Shown here: piece by piece, positions 24,097-33,090 of the stretch
Layout of the letters: every line of letters begins with the position of its first letter
How positions within the stretch are numbered: position 1 is the stretch's first letter
NCBI GenBank assembly: GCA_937981985.1
Contig: CALJNB010000005.1
Span: 186,001-250,000 of the forward strand
Direction: 5' to 3'
DNA length: 64,000 nt
DNA from: an uncultured bacterium
Lineage (GTDB): Bacteria > Myxococcota_A > Bradymonadia > Bradymonadales > Bradymonadaceae
Made by a program: the position numbers and the translations under genes
The notes under the pieces: generated by a model
Databases searched by the model: none
What the model was told of the DNA's origin: nothing
Seen by the model: the letters and a program-made list of their open reading frames with translations, nothing else

Positions 24097-25005
24097 ATGA
24101 CAGCATCCAATACAGGTTCAAGTAGGAGTCAATCCGGACCCAACCAGCGCGTGGTTATCGTTTCTGGAGTGAGTGGTTCGGGCAAATCGACGGCAATCAA
24201 AGCGTTAGAAGATTCGGGCTATTTTTGCATCGATAATCTTCCGATTCCCTTGCTTCCTAAAGTTCTAGAATTATCGGCGAATTCGCCTGTCCAGGATTTT
24301 GCTTTCGTTGTCGATACCCGCGAATTGCAATTTCTCGCCGATGCTGATGAAGTGATTTCTAAACTTCGTGCTGAAGGTGTAAATCTAATTATCGCATTTT
24401 TTGATGCCGATGATGATACGCTAATTAGACGTTATTCCGAGACCCGTCGCCCTCATCCTATGTCTGCGGGCGGAACTGTAAGAGATGGTATCTCGCGGGA
24501 ACGAGAATTACTGAATACGTTGCGTCATCATGCAGATCGTGTGATTGAAACTTCAGGTCATACGCCACACACTTTGAAGGCTTTTGTTAAACAAGAGTTC
24601 GCACAAAATAAGGAGTCGACTTTACAAATTACGGTTCTGTCGTTTGGCTATAAACACGGTCTCCCCTTAGAATGTGATCTTGTATTCGATGTTCGTTTCC
24701 TACCCAATCCCTATTTTGTCGAGGGTTTGAGAGAAAAGAACGGCCTTAATCCCGATGTTCGGGATTACGTGTTGGGCCAGAATGAGACTGGCGAATTCAT
24801 TCAGATTTTTCGCGCTGTGGCTGATTTTATGCTTCCGCACTATGTGCGCGAACAGAAAAGCTACCTTACGATAGGAATTGGTTGCACAGGCGGCCATCAT
24901 CGTTCTGTAGCGGTTTCGGAATCATTAGGGGTCCGGCTTCGAGGAAGGGCTGTTGATAGTCAGGCTTGGAAGGTTGAAGTCCGTCATCGTGATATTGAAA
25001 AATAG
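24097..25005 (+). CDS. rapZ: RNase adapter protein RapZ
   Basis: A 302-residue P-loop protein. Walker A is GVSGSGKST (24-32), followed by the conserved GYFCIDNLP segment, FDVRFLPNPYF and the C-terminal IGIGCTGGHHRSV motif, all hallmarks of RapZ/YvcJ. In E. coli it guides RNase E to GlmZ and senses amino-sugar precursors; in other bacteria its role is broader. GAGG lies four bases before the ATG. No PTS genes, its frequent neighbours, are adjacent; murJ follows, so both neighbours touch envelope precursor supply. Confidence 0.95.
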   Translation: MTASNTGSSRSQSGPNQRVVIVSGVSGSGKSTAIKALEDSGYFCIDNLPIPLLPKVLELSANSPVQDFAFVVDTRELQFLADADEVISKLRAEGVNLIIAFFDADDDTLIRRYSETRRPHPMSAGGTVRDGISRERELLNTLRHHADRVIETSGHTPHTLKAFVKQEFAQNKESTLQITVLSFGYKHGLPLECDLVFDVRFLPNPYFVEGLREKNGLNPDVRDYVLGQNETGEFIQIFRAVADFMLPHYVREQKSYLTIGIGCTGGHHRSVAVSESLGVRLRGRAVDSQAWKVEVRHRDIEK

Positions 25006-25054
25006 ACGCGGATAGATCTGGCGGAATAAGCGGTTCCTTTTAGATTATAACCCT

Positions 25055-26608
25055 ATGACAAAAACAACCTCACAACGAATGGGAATCGCGGCCATGTTAC
25101 TGGCGAGTGGTGTCTTTTTGAGCCGCATTCTAGGTTTCCTTCGGGAAGCTATTATCGCGCATTTACACGGCGCATCTATCTATACAGATGCCTACATCGC
25201 AGCTTTTCAGATTCCCGATCTTCTCTCCTACTTCCTTGCCGGTGGTACACTCTCGATCGCTTTTATCCCCTTATTCACGGGCCATATTACGAAGGGTGAC
25301 GAAGCCGGGGGGTGGAGATTATTTTCGATTGTCGCTACCACTCTGGGAGGCATTTTAGCGGTCTGTCTTTTTGTCGCTGGTCTCTTAGCACCTCAAATCG
25401 TTCCTCTCCTCAGTCCAGGCTTCAAAGATCCCGAACAGATTCGGCTCGCTGTATTGATGACCCGGATTATTCTGCCCGGAGCATTATTCTTCTATTTCGG
25501 AGGACTCCTTCAAGCGACGCTTTTCGTTAAAGAGAAATTTTGGCCCGCAGCAATCTCCCCTCTAATTTATAATATAAGTATCATCATCGGCGGAGTCCTT
25601 TTAAATGAGGTAATGGGAATTGCCGGTTTTGCTGTTGGTGCCCTCGTCGGTTCTTTTTTGGGACCCTTCGGTTTAACGTTTTTGGTGGCTCGAAAAGATT
25701 TAAAATTTAAGTTTTCATTCAGACTGAAAGATCCCGCCTTTTTGGAATTCATGCGATTGGGGCTTCCTGTAATGTTGGGAGTTGGCTTAGTTACTGTAGA
25801 CCAATGGTTTTTGAATTATCACGGAAGCGTGCAGGGCGAAGGTGCCATGTCCTGGCTTATGAACGGCCGCAAGTTGATGATGGTTGCTTTTGCTCTTATC
25901 GGTCAGGCAGCCGGACAAGCTGCACTTCCGTTTCTGACGCGTCTTTTTCAAGAGAATAAATTTAAGGAAATGGGGGGATTGATGACCTTATCCCTTCGAC
26001 GGATCGTGTTCCTTGCAGCAATTGCAGCGATTGGATTGGCCGTTCTCTCTAAGCCCATCGTTCATACTATCTTTCAACACGGGGAGTTTACGGTTGCGGA
26101 CGCCAACACAACCGCTGACTTGTTATCTTTTTTCGCTTTGGGATTGGTCGCGTGGTGTGTACAAAGTTTTTCTGTTCGCGGTTTTTACGCACGAATGGAT
26201 ACGATCACGCCGATGGCCATATCCACGATAACCGTCGGATGCGCATTCCCTATTTACTACCTTCTACAGATTGCCTTTGGCGTGCACGGTCTGGCCATAT
26301 CATCTTCGGTCGCGATTACTTTAAACGCCTGTGCGACTATTATTGTCTATCAAAAGAAAAATGGTGGTCTAGATTTAAAGGCAATTTTTAAAAGTATCTT
26401 TTCAGGATTCTTCCACGGACTCCCGGCCGGTGCTGCTGCTTATTTTATAACGCTTTTGTTTAACCCACTAACGACTCTAGAAAGTATTCTTCAACTAGGT
26501 TGCGCGAGTGCTGGCTTTGGTGCGGTAATTCTGATTATTTCAACATTTACAAAAGCCGAAGAACTAGACTTTCTCATTTCAAAGATTCGGCGTAGACTAA
26601 AGAGATAA
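25055..26608 (+). CDS. murJ: Lipid II flippase MurJ
   Basis: A 517-residue polytopic inner-membrane protein with about 14 hydrophobic segments. The N-terminal GVFLSRILGFLREAIIA and DAYIAAFQIPDLL motifs and the FGGLLQATLFVKEKFWPAAISPLIYNI stretch are typical of MurJ/MviN, which moves lipid II outward for peptidoglycan synthesis. Conserved arginines in the first helix are present. It lies 49 bases after rapZ and may be co-transcribed with it. Confidence 0.95.
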   Translation: MTKTTSQRMGIAAMLLASGVFLSRILGFLREAIIAHLHGASIYTDAYIAAFQIPDLLSYFLAGGTLSIAFIPLFTGHITKGDEAGGWRLFSIVATTLGGILAVCLFVAGLLAPQIVPLLSPGFKDPEQIRLAVLMTRIILPGALFFYFGGLLQATLFVKEKFWPAAISPLIYNISIIIGGVLLNEVMGIAGFAVGALVGSFLGPFGLTFLVARKDLKFKFSFRLKDPAFLEFMRLGLPVMLGVGLVTVDQWFLNYHGSVQGEGAMSWLMNGRKLMMVAFALIGQAAGQAALPFLTRLFQENKFKEMGGLMTLSLRRIVFLAAIAAIGLAVLSKPIVHTIFQHGEFTVADANTTADLLSFFALGLVAWCVQSFSVRGFYARMDTITPMAISTITVGCAFPIYYLLQIAFGVHGLAISSSVAITLNACATIIVYQKKNGGLDLKAIFKSIFSGFFHGLPAGAAAYFITLLFNPLTTLESILQLGCASAGFGAVILIISTFTKAEELDFLISKIRRRLKR

Positions 26609-26705
26609 TTATCGTTCCGTTCGATGTGGACGACGACCAGGATACAACAACCTAGGAAAAATTATTCAGACCATCACAAAAGTTAATATTCTTCGCGCTG
26701 TATTT

Positions 26706-27059
26706 TTGTGTGCTTGGGCCGATGGGCAAATTCATGAACGCGAACGTGTTATCCTTTCCCAGATCATTGCTCGCATAGACCTTGCTGACGAAATCCATTC
26801 GGTCGTCCATAATTGGATGAATGAACCGCCAAGTGAAAGCGAGGGGTTTTGGGAAAGTTTGAGATCCAATCCCGAGACAGCCAAAACTGCTCTTTACCAA
26901 GTCGTTAACATGGCTGCAGCCGATCATGTTTTTCAGTTTAGAGAACTTTCGATGATGGCCCATTTTCGCGGGAAGCTAAATGTCTCTTTGGAAGATTTTA
27001 ACGAGATCATCACGACGATTGAGAAATTAATCGAGACTTCCGAAGCGGCATTAAATTAA
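26706..27059 (+). CDS. TerB-like domain protein (start uncertain)
   Basis: A small helical protein resembling the TerB/DjlA-N fold, with ADGQIHERERVIL matching the acidic metal-binding motif and a second AAADHVFQFRELSMM repeat. The TTG at 26706 is the first canonical start after the in-frame TAA at 26598, but the frame upstream (26661-26705) reads as the missing first TerB helix (ILRAVFLCAWADG). AGGA at 26654-26657 sits six bases before an ATT at 26664, so a rare AUU start is likely. Function is unknown; TerB domains often act with membrane or stress systems. Confidence 0.65.
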   Translation: MCAWADGQIHERERVILSQIIARIDLADEIHSVVHNWMNEPPSESEGFWESLRSNPETAKTALYQVVNMAAADHVFQFRELSMMAHFRGKLNVSLEDFNEIITTIEKLIETSEAALN

Positions 27060-27063
27060 GTAA

Positions 27064-28041
27064 TTGGAACATCTGACAACATATCAACTCCGTAGCCGAG
27101 CTAGCGAGCACTTTTCTGCGGTGCAAGAGACTGATGGCATAGACCATTTTTGTTCTTCTTTGGATTGGATACTTCCGGCACACGCGGCATTTATAGCCGA
27201 TCAACGAATGCATTTACTGAAGGGAGAACACGGTTATGTTATGCTTGCCAGCGGGTTTAGTCCTCAGGTCGGTCGTTACCTGCAACCCTTAGAAGCGGTT
27301 TGGCGTCTCGCCTCGCCTTTTGTTGGGAGTGATATAGAAGGGTTGGTTGCTGAGTTTAATGATCACCTAAGAAACAGTAATTTTGTGGATTGGAACTTAT
27401 TGTGTCTTTCCGGAATTCCGGTTGAGAGTCGGCTTTCGGAAGTTATCGTTGAGACCTTTCGTTCTCAATATCGAATAGGTCTTGGCGACGATATGCGTCG
27501 TTTCATTGCCGATATTTCAGGTGGGAGCGCCGTTTGGCTCGCCAATCGATCTGCGAAGTTTAGAGCTAATATACGTCGAGTTTTGAAGCGCGCTAGTGAG
27601 GCGTCCTTAGAAGTGGAGTACTTAAGACCGACCGAAAAAGACGTCGATGAACTTTACCAGCGTATTCTTTCAATCGAAGCAAAGAGTTGGAAAGGGATGT
27701 CAGACACGGGTATCCTAGATGGCGCGATGAAGAAGTTCTATGAAAAGATGCTCCCTCGTTTGGCGAGACGTGATGGTGCGCGAGTAATAATAGTAAAAAA
27801 AGATACTAAAGACATTGCCTTCGTTTTTGGCGGTATTCTCGGAAATACTTATCGTGGTTTGCAAATGAGTTACGACAACGATTTCAGGAAATTTTCTTTG
27901 GGAAATTTGGTACAATTCAAGATGATTGATTGGTTAAGTCGTGAGGGTATAGAGAATTACGACCTAGGGAGCGAGCTTGAATATAAAACAAGATGGTCGG
28001 ATAAATCGCTCACAACAACGACGTTTTGGATCTGGCGCTAA
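27064..28041 (+). CDS. BioF2/FemAB-like GNAT acyltransferase
   Basis: A 325-residue cytoplasmic protein from a TTG start four bases after the TerB-like gene. The C-terminal half (about 165-300) resembles the BioF2-like/FemAB acetyltransferase fold: an R-x-NIRR-x-LKRA segment, IEAKSWKG, and YDLGSELEYKTRW at the end. Such enzymes transfer acyl or aminoacyl groups to lipids, sugars or peptides, often for cell-envelope polymers. The substrate is not inferable. It almost abuts the convergent gene at 28045. Confidence 0.72.
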   Translation: MEHLTTYQLRSRASEHFSAVQETDGIDHFCSSLDWILPAHAAFIADQRMHLLKGEHGYVMLASGFSPQVGRYLQPLEAVWRLASPFVGSDIEGLVAEFNDHLRNSNFVDWNLLCLSGIPVESRLSEVIVETFRSQYRIGLGDDMRRFIADISGGSAVWLANRSAKFRANIRRVLKRASEASLEVEYLRPTEKDVDELYQRILSIEAKSWKGMSDTGILDGAMKKFYEKMLPRLARRDGARVIIVKKDTKDIAFVFGGILGNTYRGLQMSYDNDFRKFSLGNLVQFKMIDWLSREGIENYDLGSELEYKTRWSDKSLTTTTFWIWR

Positions 28042-28044
28042 TCT

Positions 28045-29517
28045 CTAAATAAGAGGGATCGAAAGCGCTCTGCAAAGGGTCCGAAATTCGGATTTTGTTA
28101 GACGCCATCCATCTCTATCTCTTGATACAATTTCGCAATGACCACTTTGCCATCGGGTGAGATTGGTTTCCATCCCAACGATTACGAATTCGTTGATGGT
28201 AAGTTGCCAACCAAAATGAGCCGATTCTTCGTCGGACCAGCGTTTAAGGTTAGATTCGGGTACATCGAGTTGGACGTTATCGATCGCGACTTGTCCTGTT
28301 ATTTCTATTTTTATAGTTTCGACATCTTGAATTCGTCGCTTGGGTGAGGGCGTAAAGTTCCACTTTCTCATCATCGGAAAGAGGATTAAAAACGCCAATA
28401 TGACGCCCGCAATTATGGGAAGATAAGGAACACTTAGTTCGTCGATTATGTCTGGATTTACTACAAAACCCGTCGCGAATCCTATGAGTGTGATGAGCGG
28501 GATTGCCCAGATAAGCACTTCGAAGAACGGAACCGGAGTGGGGATTAGGATCTTTCTTGAGCCCCAAAATTCATCGGCAATTTCTGATATTTCGGAAAGT
28601 TCGGAAAGTCCGCCCATCTCGATTTTCGGGAGAAGATTGACGCTATCTTTTTCAACGCTTTCATTGTGTCGATCGATCTCGATGGTTTCCCGGGCACTCG
28701 GTTCGCGAATTTCCATCGTCTTTGGACTTGGTTCGCGCGGAATTTCAAAGGTCGCACGTGGCTCTATTCGGATGGGAATATCAATGACTTCGTAATCGGG
28801 AGAAAGCTCAGGATTGATTAAAGTTAATGCGGTGTCACTCTGGCGCATGATCCATCGTATGTCTTCAATCCCAGCTATGACCATGTCCATGCCCTTAAAA
28901 ACGAGCGATTCTAATTCTTCCCAAACCGAATTAAGACTCTCCGCATGGCTTCGATAACGTTCCCATAGATCGGCAATCTCTACTCGTGCTGATTTGCCTC
29001 GTTCGATACTGCCATCGACCAGAAGTTCCTTTAACGCGTTTTCGTCGTGTTCACGTTCCTGGTCTAATCGATGCATGATAGAATCTAAATCTTCCCCCAG
29101 CTTTTGGGTTGCTTCAGAAGTTACTCTCCGGGCGTTGTGCGTTAGTTCTAGTAGGTTTGATTCAACTTCGGCGCAGCTTTTTCGGTACTCCTCAACTTCT
29201 TCTTTGCTAAGCTTTTCAGTCACGATTTCGTCGGGCTCACCTAGCCAATCTTCGATATGATCATTTATCGATTGCGCAATGATAGCGACCGACCGAGGAC
29301 CCAAAATAGCGCCTTCAATCTCCGGAATTTCGAATAGGGAATAGACATCTGGTTCTTTAATTTCTGTCCAGACGGGAATATGTCCGATGGCGTCTTTGAG
29401 ATTCTTTTCGTAGCTTTTTAGCGCAGCAATGAGAGCATCGCGAAGGTCGTCTAAATCGTCGTAAATCTCGTTTACCAAGTCGTTAATATTTGGCTCAATG
29501 TGCGAAGCATCATTCAT
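28045..29517 (-). CDS. Unrecognised coiled-coil protein with a membrane hairpin
   Basis: A 490-residue protein I do not recognise. The N-terminal 230 residues are acidic and mostly helical with coiled-coil character (about 5-45, 100-225); a Pro/Glu-rich linker (about 235-300) carries repeated IEPRATFEIPREP and MEIREPSARETIEI segments; two membrane helices (331-353 and 364-384) form a hairpin, so both ends are cytoplasmic; and a compact C-terminal domain (about 395-490) contains two W-x-L-T-[IK]-[NS]-EF repeats (GWQLTINEF and GWRLTKSEF). AGGAG lies 12 bases before the ATG. It stands alone on its strand. Confidence 0.7.
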   Translation of the reverse strand: MNDASHIEPNINDLVNEIYDDLDDLRDALIAALKSYEKNLKDAIGHIPVWTEIKEPDVYSLFEIPEIEGAILGPRSVAIIAQSINDHIEDWLGEPDEIVTEKLSKEEVEEYRKSCAEVESNLLELTHNARRVTSEATQKLGEDLDSIMHRLDQEREHDENALKELLVDGSIERGKSARVEIADLWERYRSHAESLNSVWEELESLVFKGMDMVIAGIEDIRWIMRQSDTALTLINPELSPDYEVIDIPIRIEPRATFEIPREPSPKTMEIREPSARETIEIDRHNESVEKDSVNLLPKIEMGGLSELSEISEIADEFWGSRKILIPTPVPFFEVLIWAIPLITLIGFATGFVVNPDIIDELSVPYLPIIAGVILAFLILFPMMRKWNFTPSPKRRIQDVETIKIEITGQVAIDNVQLDVPESNLKRWSDEESAHFGWQLTINEFVIVGMETNLTRWQSGHCEIVSRDRDGWRLTKSEFRTLCRALSIPLI

Positions 29518-29608
29518 AGAGGTTACATTCTCCTAAAGTTGAAGAAATACAAGAATTAACCGAATTAAACATACCTAATTCGATCTAAAATCCTCGCAAT
29601 TTTCGTTT

Positions 29609-30337
29609 TCATAGAAAGGCTGTTCTTTCTTCAAAAACACCTTCTTCACCAAATGCAACAAAGCGCATTGTCGTAAACTCGTCATGAAAGGGCTCTTCTG
29701 AACGCGCTTGCATCGCTTTTTGATGGTTCATATCTTTTTCATTTGGTTCGGTATGTGATGCGTTGCGGCCGCGAACCATGTTCAACATGTCCTTTTCACT
29801 TTCCCAAATACTAAATGTTGAAAATTTTTGTAGAGGTCTCATTGAGACCACCGCAAGTTTTTTTCCTTTCTGTCGAGCCACCTGGCTTTCAACAGGCTTT
29901 CCCCATTTGGTGAAACGTCGTACCTGTGAAAGCTTTAGACTGGCAACGGTGAGACCCACAACGGTTCCGATTGGATTTTTCAGTTCCTTGAAAAGATGGG
30001 CCGAATCAAGACCCTTTAGACTTCCCCATCGTCGATAAGGGCGCATTCTTATGTACCAAGTGGAGCTGTTTTTGGTGTACTTCTGCGTAACGAGGAACTG
30101 ATCTAATGCCTCTTCATTGTCCCACCAAGCAAGTAGGGCCAAGGTATTAAATTTGTATCTTGAAAAAGAAAAGACACTACGCCCAAGACCCATCGTGAAA
30201 AGACAAAGTGAATACTTTAAACCTGGAATGCGTTTGGATTTAGGCGGAAATAAAAGCATCTTTAGTGCGCTAAAAAAAGGTAACTTTATGAGGTGGTAGC
30301 TAAATATTTCAGTGTTTTTGGTGTTTGCATCATTCAT
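29609..30337 (-). CDS. CrtA-like (spheroidene monooxygenase-related) protein
   Basis: A 242-residue soluble protein resembling the spheroidene monooxygenase (CrtA) family: an F-x-RYKFNTLALLAWWDNEEALDQF segment (about 59-82), a central VVSMRPLQKFSTFSIWESEKDML strand-helix, and a late HQKAMQARSEEPFHDEF helix. True CrtA adds keto groups to carotenoids and binds heme; many relatives in non-phototrophs have no known job. No other carotenoid gene is seen here. The start at 30337 lacks a ribosome site, and a later one is possible. The gene is divergent from the YndJ-like gene. Confidence 0.55.
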   Translation of the reverse strand: MNDANTKNTEIFSYHLIKLPFFSALKMLLFPPKSKRIPGLKYSLCLFTMGLGRSVFSFSRYKFNTLALLAWWDNEEALDQFLVTQKYTKNSSTWYIRMRPYRRWGSLKGLDSAHLFKELKNPIGTVVGLTVASLKLSQVRRFTKWGKPVESQVARQKGKKLAVVSMRPLQKFSTFSIWESEKDMLNMVRGRNASHTEPNEKDMNHQKAMQARSEEPFHDEFTTMRFVAFGEEGVFEERTAFL

Positions 30338-30393
30338 CGGGCAACGTTATCAAGCTTAAAGTGCCAGATCAACGGACAGCGGTAGGACCCATT

Positions 30394-31218
30394 TTGAGCC
30401 ATATTTTGTTTCGTGAACTAACCCTTCTAAATATTCTGCTTTTTTTAGCGTTCATTCTGGGACCAAAAATGGTTCAGAAATTTTTCTTAAAAGAAAATGA
30501 AATCTATAAATTTACCCATATCGTTGTCTTGATTGTTTTGGTCATCAGCTTCTTTTTCAAAAGATATGAATTCTATCTGGTTTGGCCCCTCTTTTGTTTT
30601 TTCGGATTCTTTTCTTATTTGAGAGATAGTTTTAAAAACTTATGGAGCCTGGAGATTCTTGCGGGAGGGATCCCCTTTGTATTCAGTATCATTGGCGCTG
30701 TTTGGCTTTTCGCAGGTGCTAACGATTTAGGTTTATTAGGTTATAATCGGGAATGGAGTTATTACGCAGCCCTTCACGGGAACTACTTGGGTTGGCTTTT
30801 GGTCGGGGCCGTGGTTGTCATATCACGCGTTTTTGCAACTCCGATGAGAATATGTGTCCTCGGTTCATCGTTCCTGTTTTTCTTTTTGCTCATCGCCTTT
30901 GGTATTGATGGGGTTCCCTTCATCAAGCGCTTTGGTGCAGTCGGTATGATTTTGATTACGCCGATTTTAGTCGGTTTGTATTTTCATTCTCTTTTGAAGG
31001 AAAAAGGCGTCTCACGTTATTTATCGGGTGTAAGTTTAATCAGTATTCTTTTTACGCTATTTTTGGCCGCCTCTAATGAGTTTGGATATTTATCTGTACG
31101 AACCATCATGAACGTTCCGAGTATGGTACTGTTACACGGGCTTGTGAATGGACTCGTTGCTTTACCTTGCTTATGTTTAGCTTTGTTCTTCGATCGGCGG
31201 CTTGATGAATCAGTATGA
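30394..31218 (+). CDS. YndJ-like membrane protein
   Basis: A 274-residue polytopic membrane protein with eight or so hydrophobic segments. It resembles the YndJ family: a GGIPFVFSIIGAVWLFAGA stretch, a helix with ALHGNYLGW where YndJ has a conserved His motif, and a C-terminal MVLLHGLVNGL matching the THGLLNA-like end of that family. Function is unknown. I chose the TTG at 30394 because GGTAGGA ends six bases before it and the first membrane helix follows; the frame reaches 30325, but that would overlap the divergent gene. It overlaps the downstream DCC gene. Confidence 0.6.
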   Translation: MSHILFRELTLLNILLFLAFILGPKMVQKFFLKENEIYKFTHIVVLIVLVISFFFKRYEFYLVWPLFCFFGFFSYLRDSFKNLWSLEILAGGIPFVFSIIGAVWLFAGANDLGLLGYNREWSYYAALHGNYLGWLLVGAVVVISRVFATPMRICVLGSSFLFFFLLIAFGIDGVPFIKRFGAVGMILITPILVGLYFHSLLKEKGVSRYLSGVSLISILFTLFLAASNEFGYLSVRTIMNVPSMVLLHGLVNGLVALPCLCLALFFDRRLDESV

Positions 31219-31606
31219 TAATATCGTCTTCTTTGATGGCGTTTGCAATATGTGCAATCAATCGGTCAATCTTTTGATGAAACTTGATCGTCGGTCGGTC
31301 ATCAAATATTCGTCTCTTCAGGGAGAATTAGCAAAAGACATTCTACAGCCAGAACAAGTTCAGATTATGAGTAGTCTCATTTACTACTCCAACGGAATCG
31401 TTCTGACCCAATCCCAAGCAGTCGTAGGTATTCTTAAACAATTAGGCGGGATTTACGGATTTATTGGGGTTGTTTTTTCTCTTTTTCCCAATCGTTTTCT
31501 CAATCTATTCTACGATCTTGTCGCCAAGAACCGATATCGATTGTTTGGTAAAAGTAATCAATGCCGAATCCCCTCGGAAGAAGAAGCAGCTCTTTTTCTC
31601 GATTAG
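31205..31606 (+). CDS. DCC-family (DUF393) thiol-disulfide oxidoreductase-like protein
   Basis: A 133-residue protein with the family's FDGVCNMC motif (Cys 14 and Cys 17) at the N-terminus, a central SLQGELAK segment and the late LV-x-NRYRLFGK motif. DCC proteins have a thioredoxin-like fold and a CxxC pair; their redox partners are mostly unknown. It overlaps the YndJ-like gene by 14 bases, so the two are probably translated together. The ATG at 31205 is preferred over an adjoining TTG. A terminator-like hairpin follows at 31635. Confidence 0.85.
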   Translation: MNQYDNIVFFDGVCNMCNQSVNLLMKLDRRSVIKYSSLQGELAKDILQPEQVQIMSSLIYYSNGIVLTQSQAVVGILKQLGGIYGFIGVVFSLFPNRFLNLFYDLVAKNRYRLFGKSNQCRIPSEEEAALFLD

Positions 31607-31634
31607 GCATCAAGTTGACGTTACGCCGTTCAAC

Positions 31635-31665
31635 AGAACCGATAACTTGGGTTCTTTTCGTTTTT
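31635..31665 (+). terminator. Likely rho-independent terminator after the YndJ-DCC pair
   Basis: AGAACC (31635-31640) pairs with GGTTCT (31650-31655) around a nine-base loop, followed by TTTCGTTTTT. The stem is only six base pairs, so efficiency may be modest. Confidence 0.55.
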
Positions 31666-31784
31666 GGAATAGATTTTTGATTTTAGACACGAAGCAATCG
31701 GTCGTTCAGACCATTTAAAGCCAATAACGACCACTGACCGTTTCGACTCTTGTGCGCTACCAAATGAAGATTAGATTGGCGGTT

Positions 31785-33086
31785 ATGAATGAAAAAACTT
31801 CCAGAATACCGCGTTTCTACGAGAAAACTTTGCAGCAACGCCTCGGCCTCCTCGAAAAGGGAGGATTTATATCGGCTGAAGAACATAAATTCTTGCTGGC
31901 CCGTCAGGGCGGACTTCCCTTTAATGTCGCGAACGAGATGGTAGAGAACGCCATCGGCGTCCTTGAGCTTCCATTGGGAACTGCGCTTAACTTTCTCATC
32001 AACGAAAAAGAATACGTCATTCCGATGGCGATAGAAGAGCCGAGTGTCATCGCGGCGGTGAGTCATATCGCGAAAATTGTTCGACAATATGATGGGTTTA
32101 AAGCGCAAAGTTCTGATCCGATTATGATTGGTCAGATTCAAGTTGTTGGAGTTCCTAATTCGTCCCAAGCGATTCAGAACATAGAGAATGCAAAGGAAGA
32201 ACTTCTTACGATGGCCAATGCGTGCGATCCTAAACTTATTTCTCTGGGTGGCGGAGCGCGAGCAATAGAAACGCGTTGGTTGGAAGGGGACGATCATCGA
32301 CCGATGTTAATTCTGCATTTATTAGTTGATTGTCGTGACGCAATGGGGGCCAATCTTATCAATACAATGACTGAGAAATTAGCCCAAAGAGTTGAAGACC
32401 TCACCGGAGGTTCGGTTTATTTACGTATTCTTTCTAATCTCGCCGACCGTCGTCTCGCAAAAGCAACGTGTCGTATTCCTTTCGAAGGTTTGGGTTGGAG
32501 ATCTTTTTCAGGGAAGGAAGTGGCTGAGGGGGTACAAATTGCGAGTGAATTTGCGACCGCAGATCCTTACCGCGCTGCAACTCACAATAAAGGGATCATG
32601 AACGGAATCAGTGCAGTCTGCATTGCGGTAGGAAACGACTGGCGCGCAATTGAAGCGGGTGCACATTCGTACGCCGCGCGGTCCGGGAAATACGGCCCTT
32701 TGGCAACTTGGCATGTCGAGGGCGATTATCTGATTGGAGAAATTGAACTGCCGATGGCGGTCGGAATCGTCGGGGGGACTCTACGCGTTCACCCAACGGT
32801 ACAAACTAATATCAATATCCTCAATATCTCGTCGGCTGATGAACTTGGCGAAGTGATGGCTACTGTCGGACTCGCTCAAAATTTGGCTGCACTCAAAGCA
32901 TTGTCGACCGAGGGCATTCAACGCGGTCATATGTCACTTCACGCTCGAAGCGTCGCCTTATCGGCTGGTGCTTCGGAAGTCGAGATTGATGAAGTTGTTG
33001 ATGCGATGATCGATTGCGGAGAGGTCCGTGCCGACAGAGCGGAAACGATATTACTTAGTTTACGTTCTGATAAGAATGAAAAATAA
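31785..33086 (+). CDS. mvaA: Class II (degradative-type) hydroxymethylglutaryl-CoA reductase
   Basis: This enzyme interconverts HMG-CoA and mevalonate with NAD(P)H. The 433-residue product matches class II enzymes: an SRIPRFYEKTLQQRL start, the ENAIGVLELPLG motif, EEPSVIAA (catalytic Glu near 84), DAMGANLIN cofactor motif, DPYRAATHNKGIMNG (catalytic Lys), NDWRA (Asp) and GHMSLHAR (His). The ATG at 31785 gives the usual family length and N-terminus; the frame extends back to 31752. No other mevalonate-pathway gene is near, so direction (isoprenoid synthesis or mevalonate use) cannot be read from context. Confidence 0.93.
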   Translation: MNEKTSRIPRFYEKTLQQRLGLLEKGGFISAEEHKFLLARQGGLPFNVANEMVENAIGVLELPLGTALNFLINEKEYVIPMAIEEPSVIAAVSHIAKIVRQYDGFKAQSSDPIMIGQIQVVGVPNSSQAIQNIENAKEELLTMANACDPKLISLGGGARAIETRWLEGDDHRPMLILHLLVDCRDAMGANLINTMTEKLAQRVEDLTGGSVYLRILSNLADRRLAKATCRIPFEGLGWRSFSGKEVAEGVQIASEFATADPYRAATHNKGIMNGISAVCIAVGNDWRAIEAGAHSYAARSGKYGPLATWHVEGDYLIGEIELPMAVGIVGGTLRVHPTVQTNINILNISSADELGEVMATVGLAQNLAALKALSTEGIQRGHMSLHARSVALSAGASEVEIDEVVDAMIDCGEVRADRAETILLSLRSDKNEK

Positions 33087-33090
33087 CGGG

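Noticed and set aside
29609-30337. Photosynthetic carotenoid pathway suggested by a CrtA-like protein
   Set aside because: No bch, puf or other crt gene is present, and CrtA relatives occur widely in non-phototrophs.
31683-32297. 204-residue minus-strand frame opposite HMG-CoA reductase
   Set aside because: Shadow of a strongly conserved enzyme; composition rich in Arg/Phe/Asn with no recognisable domain.
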